From Phorcus lineatus (lineage: Eukaryota; Mollusca; Gastropoda; Trochida; Trochidae): DNA of 64,000 nucleotides. This document shows positions 35,301-45,942 of this stretch, piece after piece. The notes under the pieces were generated by a model. The model did no database searches and was not told the origin of the DNA. It saw only the letters and a list, made by a program, of their open reading frames with translations. Location of the stretch: contig OV121088.1 in the NCBI GenBank assembly GCA_921293015.1, positions 21,985,645 to 22,049,644 on the forward strand, written 5' to 3'. Position 1 is the stretch's first letter. Every line of letters begins with the position of its first letter. Position numbers and translations under genes: made by a program.

Positions 35301-38300
35301 GCCTATGTTGAGAGGACGGTTTACCCACATGTTACTGAGGGTTATTAACCCTTACGTTGCTGAATATTATTTTGACCAGTTTTGCCCCCGTGGCTGAATT
35401 TTCCGTTACCGTTATAGCGCAATTAGCCCCTGTGGCCGAATTTTCCAGCGCCGCCAAATGCGACCGTTTTAACAACATATGGCGTGTTTACATAGCAGAA
35501 TACGGACATTATCGTCGTTTTATACAACGCTAGTCGGCGAATCCCGTGTTACAAATGGATGATACTTACTTGACACTTTGAATGAAATTTCTATCACCCC
35601 TGGAACGGTTTCTACAACTGAAGTAAACTTGTTTTCAATTCGGGCGCCATAACTCAATAAATTTCAAGAGCGCATGCGCGAAATCAAAACGAAACTAAAG
35701 ATGAATAGTTCCTCTTCACATCGATATAAAAATTATTTTTATAATATGTCTAGAATGAATTTTACAAAATTTTTAGCTCATCAGGTCTGAAAGACCCGAT
35801 GGGCTTATGGCATGGCAAGGCGTCCGGCGTCCATCCATCCGTAAACTTTTCACTTTTTCGACTTCTTCTCAAGAACCAATGACTCTAGAGAGCTGAAATT
35901 TTATGTGCATACTCCTTGGCAAATGGGGATTCTAAATTGTAGATTTCGTGACCCCATGACCCCAAATGGGGTCACAAGGGTCAAAACCTTAAAAATCTAT
36001 TTTAATCTTCTTCTCCAGTTCCAAAAGGTCCAGAGAGCTTAAAAGTTGTGTGTAGACTCCTTGGGCACTGGAGATTCTAAATTGTAGGTTTGGTGACCCC
36101 CATGACCCCAAATGGGGTCACAGTGGTCAAAACCTGAAAAACCTAATTTCATCTTCTTCTCCAGTTCCAAAAGGTCTAGAGAGCTGAAAAGGTGTGTGTA
36201 GACTCCTTGGCCAAAGGGGATTCTAAATTGTAGGTTTGGTGACCCCATGACCCCAAATGGGGTCACAGGGGTCAAAACCTAAAAAACCTAATTTAATCTT
36301 TTTCCTTAGTTCCAAAAGGTCTAGAGAGCTGAAAAATTGTGTGAAGACTCCTTGGACACTGGGGATTCTAAATTGTAGGTTTGGTGACCACTTGACCCCA
36401 AATGGGGTCACAGGGGTCAAAACCTTAAAATCCTACTTTCATCTTCTTCTCCAGTTCCAAAAGGTCTTGATAGCTTAATAGTTGTGTGTAGACTCCTTGG
36501 ACAATGGGGATTCTGAATTGTAGGTTCGGTGACCCCTTGACCCCAAATGGGCAATGGCCCTTTTTTATTTGATTGTGAATAACTCGGACGTTGGGACAGG
36601 CTATCTTTCCTACACTGCTTATGACCTCATGGTCTAAACCACAACACCTATTTCTATCAAAAGTCTGATGAGCTACAGAGCCCATGGCTCTATTTTTAAA
36701 ATTGTCTTTATTTCAAACATTATAAAATCATTTAATCACTGAGTGCACACATGCAAATTATATACGGAATTGAAGCTAATTTCTTGCTCTATATTTCACG
36801 ATAAATTTTATTACGACACGCCATCCTAAACGAAAGATATAAATTAGGAAAACAGGGTAGTGATAAATCCTGATAACGTTCTGACCCTCACAGTAATATT
36901 ACTAAGCTAATAGCCCCGGGCAAACGCACGCGCTCAGCACGTGCAGGCGGGGTATCCCCGTTGAAACATACACTCACACACAATATAAATTGTCTTTATT
37001 TCCAACTTTATAAATCATGTTATTCACTTTGTATACATGCAAATTATATATGGAATTGAAGGCAATTTATTCTTCTTTACGAAGAAATAAATCATAACAA
37101 TCTTTTGCACTGTAATTAGAATTTATTACCAACGAAAGGTGGGTATAGCTAGTAATAAAGTCTTTGATAATCGCCTTACCGCGACATATGTCGCATCGTT
37201 TCCACACGTTTTATTTTGATGCAAATATGGGCAACTTACACATGAAAATGAAGGTATTTATTTCTGCTTTACGATGATATGAAAATAATAAATATGTACC
37301 ACTTGGTTTGGAATATATAAAGTTTGCAAAGATGGTACCCTCGGGTATTTTAGAACAGATTTTGATAATTGCGACATCACTAACCGCTCCTTTATTGTCT
37401 AATTGTAATTTGCAAATTTTATATAGAATTGAAGACGATCCTTTCCTCTTTATTGTGATATAAAAATGTTGATAATGCGCTCTGCCGTTAAATGGATAGG
37501 AAGTGTAAAAAGCAGTTGAAAATAAATCGCTTCTCGGTCAACAAAATATGAATAGAGAAATTGCCTGTTTGTGCGATGCGCGCCGGGTCCTTTCTGATTT
37601 TCTTGTACATACCAATTTTATATTGCAATAAAGATCATCCTTTTCTTTATATTTTGTTATATGAAATTGCAAAATTTACCGAGAACTTTATGTGATATAA
37701 AGTGCGAGAAAATGGTAAAAACGTAAAGAATAAACAAAAGTCAAAATTTTTCGGAACTTGCTGTATCTTTATTCTATATGGTGTATATAATTTTTATATA
37801 TCAAATCGAAGACAATTATTCCTTCTTTATCACGAGGTAATCAATTTCAAAATACGCCTAGCTGTTAAGAAGATATGAGCGAAAGAAAGGCACATGTCAA
37901 AATCGCCGTTCAGTTTACATGATTTGAATCGAGAAATTAGCTTTTTGTGCGGCGCTTGCTGTGCCTTTATTTATTTATGCGCATGTACACATTTTACATG
38001 GAATTAAAGACAAACTTTCTCTCTGTCTTATGATATAAAAATTGTCAAAATACGTTGAGCACATCATGTAAAAATTGGTGTGACAAAATGGTGTAAAACT
38101 AAAAATATGTAAAAATCACCTTTTTTGCGGCACATGCTGTATCTTCAATTCAGGTAGAGTAGTTACGTATCTTATATTGAATTGAAGACAATTTTCTGCT
38201 CTTTCAAATGATCCAACCGGTATTGAAATCCGCCCAAATGTTCAGAGCATAGGGCGTGCGATATAAGGTTGTACGTTTGGTGTGAGTGCAGGCTTGTAAG

Positions 38301-40676
38301 CAAAAGATAGCACGCGCGGGACGGTAAGCTCATGCGAGAGGGTAGAAAGTGCCCACAGGCTATTAGCACGTGCGGCGAGGGGTGGGGGAAAATTGAGTGA
38401 TTTTAACGCTTATTTTCGGTACGATAAACATTATCAATGTTCTCATAACTTTCGGAGCATGTACGCGCATTATTTAGAACACCAACGAAACAAAACACGG
38501 TTGCTTAGCGACAGCCGGAACGAAAATACAAGCGTTGAACTGAGACCACTGCTAGGCAATAAATTTCCGTCCTTCGCTACCGAGACCCGCGGCCATAATT
38601 AGTTAGCGTGAGAAAAATAGAGTCTGCTACTCGCATCTCGCTAAGGGGACTTGCGGGCAAAGCTAATTTCATCCCAGAATATTCCGGGATCCGCATCTTA
38701 AGGGTTAATGTCTTGGTTTAGATCTCACAACTTCACAAATAAGAGCGCACACTAGGTAAAAACACAACAATGAGAACTGAAGCCATTCATGGCGCTACAA
38801 GTGTTAAAAAACCTTGATACGGCTTTACAAGGCATTGTTGACAAGTCTTTTCATACATCTATTATAAGTGTGGATATTCTATCCTTTCATATACACGTTT
38901 CTATTTGCAACTTCATGGGCGCCGCCATCTTGGTGTCACGTGACCGTCCGCCATTAAGGAGAAAACGTCACGCCGCATGACGTCAGTGTGAAGGTGTGAC
39001 GTAAAACCGAATGCTTTATCAAATCTCACAGACGTTTTAGATGAAAACCTAACAAATCCTAAATTAGATTATTGTTCAATGTGTATTGTTAATGAAATGA
39101 AAATATAAATAAAGAATTATGTCAGTAAAATGAATTAATGAAAATGAAAATGCAGTTTCTGTCAACATAGTGTTGACAGCTAGGAATAAAAATCATAACT
39201 GAATAAATATGATTTTCATTAATTTTTCACCCAACATGTAAGAAAACATTTTTTCATTTGTCTTTACTCTACATTATCTGATTAACATATTCATCAATGT
39301 CGCTAATTAAAGATAATCGTTAAATATCGCGCGCAATAAAATATTCTAACCATTCTAGAATGGTCTTGGAACAGGAAATACGAGGTAATGTAAATATGAC
39401 ATTTTGCTTGGTTTTTTTTAAACACTTTCATTTCTGGCAATTCTTCTATGCACATTTAATTTTCTAACCAACATAAATTCACGTAACTGTAAAAATGTAT
39501 ACATGTTCTAGTCGCAGAGCTGAGGTTGAGGTTTTTCGATGTTTGGCATCATAAAAAAAGCGTTTTTTCCAGCATTTCATTCGAGTCAATCACGGAATGT
39601 TTTTATATAAACTAGAATAAAAAAAGGATAAAAACTTGACTGATCTATAGACAGCATATTACTTTCTTATGCAAGTCGAGAAATATGAGCAAGGGCCTGA
39701 TGTGTTTCCTACTTTTTGAATTGCTTGTTTCGGACTTAAGAACTGAAATTTTCCAATTCGGTATGATTAGATGTAACCTAAAAAAAATAATTTTTCGTTA
39801 CCTTATAGCCCTAATATGGTAATGACATTCACCCGGTTAATGTTAATTACTTTTACCAAACCAGTTTTTTGTCATCAAGCACTCAAACCTATTTAGGAAA
39901 AGAGACTATCACTGTCAGATTTTCTAAACCACTTAAAGTTATACACACACGGCGTTGGTAAATATGTAAAAGACTTTTCGAACCTAAATTTCTCTTACAT
40001 ACTGAGTAAATGTTTTTTTAAAATGTGGGGTTTTTTTTAATTCAAGTTCTACATTTTTCAACATTTAAAAATATCAAATGTAAGTAATTAAAGGTATTAT
40101 CTTGGATTATAAACTTTGTAAAGTTTAATAATTGATATAGCCTAAAATAATAATTGTTATAGGCTGTAGAGATCTATATTGCTTATTATGACATTTATTT
40201 CAGGACATTTGTCGTCTATTTCAAATTCAACCCATGCTGTTATTGTTGAAATATAGAATTTTATTGGATATAGTACAATTGTTAGGCCTTGTCTAATTGT
40301 TATTTAATCTTTTTCTAATGTGTTTCCTTTGTATGTGCGCGTCCGCCATAGTATGAACAAGCCGTCAATCAGCACCTCAATGGCGGCCGACGATAGTGCC
40401 CCTACCGTGCAAGGATAACTCTAATCATTGCGTGAAATTGAAACCTGTAAAGGTCATTGTTATGTTTAAAATAAGTAGAAGTATAGCGCAATTGCTGAAT
40501 ATATGCTGGACTACCGACTTTTTAAGTGTGAAATTTTTCTGCAAAATACTCTTTATTGTTTCAGGTGCTTAGATCAATGGCTTGCTCACAAGAACACTTG
40601 TCCAATGTGCAAATCTCATGTTCAGCGGAATGCCGGAGAGAGGACGAGTCTGATAGATAACACTTCAACAGTGTGA
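32363..40676 (+). CDS. Membrane RING-H2 E3 ligase, RNF24/RNF122-like, five exons
   Basis: Exons 32363-32463, 33283-33322, 33760-33798, 34157-34236 and 40565-40676. All are GT-AG and in phase, giving 123 aa. A single transmembrane segment lies at residues ~11-32 (SLPLLGVGVITLLLSLLFCC), followed by a basic stretch LRRDGRREVAYRS. A RING-H2 domain at 62-102 has C62-x2-C65, C80-x-H82-x2-H85-x2-C88 and C99-x2-C102. The LLSLLFCCY segment and the exon layout match RNF24/RNF122, small Golgi/ER membrane proteins presumed to be ubiquitin ligases. The short tail ends NTSTV. The frame stays open upstream to a possible splice acceptor at 32335, so an extra 5' coding exon is possible; M32363 is the minimal start. 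The last intron (6.3 kb) carries a composite transposon. Confidence 0.88.
35774..36700 (+). repeat. Hairpin-ended lophotrochozoan repeat with five ~120-bp subrepeats
   Basis: It starts with the hairpin 'agctcatcaggtctgaaag'/'acccgatgggct' and the 'ggcgtccggcgtccatcc' motif, then has five subrepeats of about 120 bp: 'ttcttctccagttccaaaag', 'gtctagagagctgaaaa', 'actccttgg', 'ggggattctaaattgtagg', 'tttggtgaccccatgacccc', 'aaatggggtcacaggggtc'. It ends with 'gtctgatgagctacagagcc'. Open frames across it are repeat translations. The same family occurs at 11445-12475 in the other orientation. Confidence 0.8.
36700..38240. repeat. About eight highly diverged ~200-bp repeats
   Basis: A motif like 'catgcaaattatatatggaa' 'ttgaagacaattttt' 'ctctttacgatataaaaat' recurs near 36750, 37038, 37215, 37404, 37605, 37785, 37985 and 38160. 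Between copies there is a weaker 'tttgtgcggcgcttgctgta' motif. Spacing is about 180-290 bp, mostly near 200. The copies are so diverged that only the core is obvious, so the array is old or kept by short conserved blocks. No coding sense found. Confidence 0.6.
38910..39002. promoter_or_regulatory. Dense cluster of YY1-, E-box- and CRE-like motifs
   Basis: Within about 90 bp: GCCGCCATCTTGG (YY1-like), GTCACGTGAC (palindromic E-box), TCCGCCATTAAGG, then TGACGTCA (CRE). It lies inside the last RING-gene intron, just outside the TTAA element, and is GC-richer than its surroundings. It could be an alternative promoter or enhancer. Motif evidence only. Confidence 0.35.
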
Positions 40677-43225
40677 TCTATCAGGGGGGGTAACTCTCAT
40701 TGTTAACCAGAAGTCCTAGAAGTTTAACTTCAAACTCATCAAAGTGTTATCACAGAAGTGAACTTAATGACACATTGCTTTCTGCAATGTTTGCTTATCA
40801 GACACTTTCCCAGTGTGTTGGAGGAAAACTCCCAATAGCGATGTCAAAGTGCTGCATGGTTTTTACGTACAGTGTGTTGGAATTGATGATTCAGATACTA
40901 CTAGAAATAGTATATTGTCTGTTTCAGTGTTGCGAGGAAATACTTGTCTCTAACTTGATGTACGGAGTGGTTGAGTTGTTAACTCAGCACAGATCCACTT
41001 GCAAAACAATAGCAAAACCTATTTCCTCCAGATTAACATCATCCTCTCATTGAACAGTGCTAGGAACTTGTTGTTATCCAACTTCCCCTACAGAGCAGAA
41101 CTTCTGCAGTGCTCCTTTGGCAGTAAGAAGCATCCTCTAGGCGAATTCTGATTGGATTATCAAATTCACTGTAGTTTGTTAAAGAGTTGGCACAAAATAT
41201 GTTGAGGAAACACAGCAATGCTTAGATGAGAAGACAAGTACAAGTGCTATTTGCAGGTGCAGGCATGTTGATTGATGCAAGGCTTTCAACGTTGGTGTGA
41301 AGGTCCTAATTGTCTACATCCGTTCGAGTTAGAAACTGGGAGGTTGTTTCAGTTCCTCTGAAGACGGTGAGAGTTTAAAATGATATTATTTCTTTGAACA
41401 CTGACAATTTGTCTTTCCATTGTTTGACTGTGACATTAATTCTTGAAAAGGAAGAGTGCATCCAAATGTGATAGTTTAAATTAAGATTCTGAAACACTGA
41501 CAATGTCAAGTTCAATTGTTTTGAGCAAATACACTATGACTCTACAAGTGGTCTTACAGACATGAGCGCACTGTGACAATAATTCTTTGTGAGGAAAAGT
41601 GCTTCTACATTCTGTTTCATCTCTTATAGAGATATTGAGTGTTAATCCTCGCATACCTCTCGCACTACCTCTCACTAACATCTCTAAATGCATATAATCT
41701 AATTAACATAACATAACATAATCAGGACAAGATAGGGAGCATATTATATGAGTGTCCATGGCACATTTTGTTTATCCCACATGTGCTAAATACTAGTATT
41801 TCCCTATTGTAAACATCCTTTGTCATGGGCCTGAAAATAATATAATAATATTGATAATACCAAAGTCGCCAAGAAAATAACAAAATCATCATCCAGCACA
41901 GACAGATAATACCAGTTGGCGCATTTGAAAGGCAACGTCATAGCTGAACTGTGACATCAAAACATTGTTTATGAAGTGACATCACAATAGAGAGTTATAC
42001 TTTGCTCTAGGGCAATATTATATTTGAACCCCGATATGATTTCCTTCGTAGATAATTAGTTAAAGTATAGCAAGGAGACTGTTTGAAATCAATAATGATA
42101 TCAGAACCATGCCTTTAAAGACACTCCGTGCGTTCTTCCAGTCACATATGCCATACATCATCACCATGACAATATTTAATAAAGAGGTACAGACACTTGC
42201 TGAAAAGTATCAATAAAGGGCCAATCATTATGGTATGGTCAAAAACTTAAGACATAAAGTCGTGATTCTGATATAAAAATAATTGACAATGGTATAGGTA
42301 TGACTTGGGTTTACTGCTCTAAACAGACATAAGGAGAGATTATTTTGCTGCAGATTGGCTTCTGAACATTGTATACAGCTGTCGTTCTGTTTCATTGAAA
42401 ACTATAATTTATCATATATGCATGATGTTTGGAGATGAACATGTAAGGTATTTTCAAAATATATCAGCATATTATATGTTTGTGCACATATGAAAGCCAA
42501 GTCAAACTGCAGGAACATCACAGAGTGGCTCCCTAAACTCTTGGCTCTGTATATATATATATAGTAAGGATCTTTCCGAATGAAACTATATAGCAATACA
42601 GAGAGGTGTATAGCAGTATATTGGTACTTTTCATATTTAAATTTGTCCATGCTCTCTTGACTTAATAACAGCAATAAGAACATTGATCAGTGCTCAATTG
42701 GCTCATTTTTGTAAAGGGAAATATTTAGTGACAGGTAGTATATTTTGTCTGTACTTTTTTCACTTTGCGAGTTCTCACTTCAACTTTCGGTAAAATTACC
42801 TTTGTATTTTTCTGTAATTTACACAGGTATGAAAATGTGTTACTTTTAGGTTCACCATATGTCAAGGTAGTTTCCACCTTCTCATTTCTGCAGATTATCA
42901 TGAAATAAAAAATCAGTGAAAACTTTGCCCTTTTGCAAATGAACTCAATGTGCTTTTTAGAAAAATAAATTATTTTTACACTTATTTTGTGATATGCATT
43001 TCATCATGCATTCTCTCTGAACAGAATTAGCTCAGGTCATATCTTCTTCTGCTAAGAACAGTATTTACTCAAACTCTCTTCAGGCTTCAACAGGAAGAGC
43101 CTGATTGTATGCTTCCCAAGTAAGTTCGATCAGAAACATGGTGAACTGAATTGAAAATGAGCTTATGGCATAGCCCAGCATTCTTCAATCAGCAACCTTT
43201 CCGTTAAGAGTTTTCAACTTATTCT
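40677..43225. other. RING gene 3' UTR and flank
   Basis: Follows the stop codon; AATAAA hexamers occur near 42180 and 42211. No other gene recognised. A 37-bp segment at 43085-43121 has strong flanking splice signals but no assignable protein. Confidence 0.45.
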
Positions 43226-43232
43226 CACTTTC

Positions 43233-44425
43233 TCTACAACCTGTTCCCCTGCCCTCACCCCTCAGTCTCCCTAACCTGTTCACCTGCCCTCTCCCCTCAG
43301 TCTCCCTAACCTGTTCCCCTGCCCTCACCCCTCAGTCTCCCTAACCTGTTCCCCTGCCCTCACCCCTCAGTCTCCCTAACCTGTTCACCTGCCCTCTCCC
43401 CTTACGTCTCCCTAACCTGTTCCCCTGCCCTCACCCCTCAGTCTCCCTAACCTGTTCCCCTGCCCTCACCCCTCAGTCTCCCTAACCTGTTCCCCTGCCC
43501 TCTCCCCTCAGTCTCCCTAACCTCAGTCTCCCTAACCTGTTCCCCTGCCCTCACCCCTCAGTCTCCCTAACCTGTTCACCTGCCCTCTCCCCTTACGTCT
43601 CCCTAATCTGTTCCCCTGCCCTCTCCCCTTACGTCTCCCTATTCTGTTCCCCTGCCCTCTCCCCTCAGTCTCCCTAACCTGTTCCCCTGCCCTCACCCCT
43701 CAGTCTCCCTAACCTGTTCCCCTGCCCTCTCCCCTCAGTCTCCCTAACCTCAGTCTCCCTAACCTGTTCCCCTGCCCTCTCCCCTCAGTCTCCCTAACCT
43801 GTTCCCCTGCCCTCTCCCCTTACGTCTCCCTATTCTGTTCCCCTGCCCTCTCCCCTTACGTCTCCCTATTCTGTTCCCCTGCCCTCTCCCCTCAGTCTCC
43901 CTAACCTGTTCACCTGCCCTCTCCCCTTACGTCTCCCTAATCTGTTCCCCTGCCCTCTCCCCTTACGTCTCCCTAACCTGTTCACCTGCCCTCTCCCCTT
44001 ACGTCTCCCTAACCTGTTCCCCTGCCCTCACCCCTCAGTCTCCCTAACCTGTTCACCTGCCCTCTCCCCTCAGTCTTCCTAACCTGTTCCCCTGCCCTCT
44101 CCCCTCAGTCTTCCTAACCTGTTCCCGTGCCCTCTCCCTTACTTCTCCCTAACCTGTTCACCTGCCCTCACCCCTCAGTCTCCCTAACCTGTTCACCTGC
44201 CCTCTCCCTTACGTCTCCCTAACCTGTTCACCTGCCCTCTCCCCTTACGTCTCCCTATTCTGTTCCCCTGCCCTCTCCCCTCAGTCTCCCTAACCTGTTC
44301 CCCTGCCCTCTCCCCTTACGTCTCCCTAATCTGTTCCCCTGCCCTCTCCCCTCAGTCTTCCTAACCTGTTCCCCTGCCCTCTCCCCTCAGTCTCCCTAAC
44401 CTGTTCCCCTGCCCTCTCCCATTGC
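43233..44425. repeat. 35-bp pyrimidine-rich minisatellite, ~34 copies
   Basis: Unit 'ctgttcccctgccctcaccc' + 'ctcagtctccctaac'. A second type replaces 'cctcagtctccctaac' by 'ccttacgtctccctattc', and some units carry an extra 'ctcagtctccctaac'. The types are arranged in mixed blocks. The plus strand is almost purely C and T over 1.2 kb. It ends in non-periodic C/T-rich DNA up to about 44530. Confidence 0.95.
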
Positions 44426-44579
44426 CTGTTCCTCCCCTTCCCCCTCCCCTAACCCATTCCCCCACCCTCTCCCTCGTTCTTAGACCTACTGTATATCTAT
44501 CAGGATACTTTCCTTCTGCCTTCCCCATATCCTTTCGATCCCTTTCTCCTGATCTGTCGACTCACTTTTGGATGCTTAT

Positions 44580-44640
44580 CATCCAGGTGTTACATAACTG
44601 AAATATTGTTCAAAACATGTTAAACACCAAATCACTCACT
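44580..44640. repeat. Degenerate vetigastropod-type repeat end
   Basis: 'tgaaatattgttcaaaaca', 'tgttaaacaccaaatcactc', 'actcat' resembles the common 'gaaatattgc…gttaaac…actcactcactc' 3' ends of dispersed repeats in abalone and relatives. Short and decayed. Confidence 0.4.
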
Positions 44641-45239
44641 CATCCCTCTCTCCCCCATTGCCTGTCCCTCCTCTTCCCTTTCCATCCTTGGCTGTATGTT
44701 TTGCCATTAGGGGAATGTACCAGAACATTAGAAAGTCTTGAGTTAAATCTGGGATTTGTGTGGGTAAATGTGACTTGAACATCCTCTGTGGGGAGAAAAT
44801 GTTAATCATGTACAGTGTTCATGTGTAATCACTGAAATTAATCAATGTATGGTTGTTTCTTTTTTAGTAACTGTATGTGCATATACTCTAATGTCTTAAT
44901 GAACCCTTCCATGTCAAAAATCTTCCTTATTAAACCAAGGATTTATGTGAAATTGAAATTAAGTGAGATGGTTTGGTTTGTTTTGTTGGTTTGGGTTAGC
45001 TATTCAGGCCGCATTGGGTTTTTGACAAATCCGACAACTGTTGTCTACAGTCTTTACTTCTCGTCATAAGATTTCACAGATATATATTATTGTTAAGGTA
45101 TTACTCAGTGTTTTAATCAGAATTCATTCATTTAATTATAAAAACAAATAGTGTTGTACATTTACAATTATATATTACACCAATATTAAAGAGAAATTAC
45201 ACCCAGTTGGTAAATAAGTAGAAAACAATAATCAGTCAA

Positions 45240-45620
45240 TGACTTTTTTATGATCCAAGAAAACTTTCTCTATATTGATATGTAATGGTTTTATACCATT
45301 AGGTAAGTCATATGATAGAACTTCTCTGATATTAGATCTCCGATATTAGTTACCCTGCATCATATTAGACAAGTCTATTAATGATTTCACAGGTCTTCTT
45401 GATAAATACTGGAGGAATGTGTTGCTGAATAAATTCACATTCCAGGCTTCTTTCCTTCTGACAATTTGATGTGCCACTTGGTACCATTTGGCAAGTTATA
45501 CCATGGCATTTCTCTCCCTTAAGTTACCATAAATCATAGATTTTAAACAAACCTATTGAAGATCAAGGTCTTTGATAAATACTGGAGGAATGATTTGTTG
45601 ATTAAAATCTGATTCCAGGC
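45240..45620. repeat. Old ~180-bp tandem duplication
   Basis: 'cttgataaatactggaggaa' near 45399 and 'tttgataaatactggaggaa' near 45571, each followed by 'tg.tttgttga.taaa…attccaggctt', share a longer upstream context ('taccatt.ggtaag', 'acaa.tctatt.a.gat'). Two, perhaps three, diverged copies. Confidence 0.6.
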
Positions 45621-45904
45621 TTTTATTATGGAAAATAATGTACATAAAACAAGTGTTTATGTTATAAAGTTAAATTTTATAGGGAAAATTCATACTCAAG
45701 AACATATTCTGCAATAGAAGAAAAATCATAATCTCTGTTTAGATAATTATTTTCTTAGGTTAATATATTTTTGCAATTATACCTTTTTCAAAGTATACAT
45801 GGTGATCTATAGATACCCTGGAGTAAATGACCATTTGCTTAAAGCTTAATTTATTTTATATTTTTTTTCAATCAGTGGCCTTAATTTTCTTTCAGACCCC
45901 TTAA

Positions 45905-45942
45905 GATATATATATATAGATATATATATATATATTTATATT
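45905..45942. repeat. TA microsatellite
   Basis: Near-pure (TA)n run with a few interruptions. Confidence 0.85.

Larger units (their letters stand above)
35349..38704. mobile_element. TTAA-flanked 3.36-kb piggyBac-like element, non-autonomous
   Basis: Both outer ends read TTAA followed inward by CCCTTA (left TTAACCCTTACGTTGCTGAA; right complement TTAACCCTTAAGATGCGGAT), with a shared 'gaatatt' about 14-20 bases further in. TTAA target duplication and CCCTT-type ends are characteristic of the piggyBac superfamily. No transposase is recognised; the interior holds a hairpin-ended repeat (35774-36700) and an array of diverged ~200-bp repeats (36700-38240). Inverted similarity beyond the first 7 bases is weak, so chance cannot be excluded. 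It lies in the last intron of the RING gene. Confidence 0.5.

Noticed and set aside
36039-36685. Minus-strand frames with repeated 'CDPIWGHG'
   Set aside because: Translation of ~120-bp noncoding subrepeats inside a dispersed element.
38393-38602. 69-codon frame at the right end of the TTAA element
   Set aside because: No family resemblance, no splice context, and it lies in repeat-derived sequence.
44845-45069. 74-codon hydrophobic frame as a small membrane protein
   Set aside because: AT-rich intergenic DNA with no conservation hint, no regulatory context and hydrophobic bias expected from T-rich sequence.
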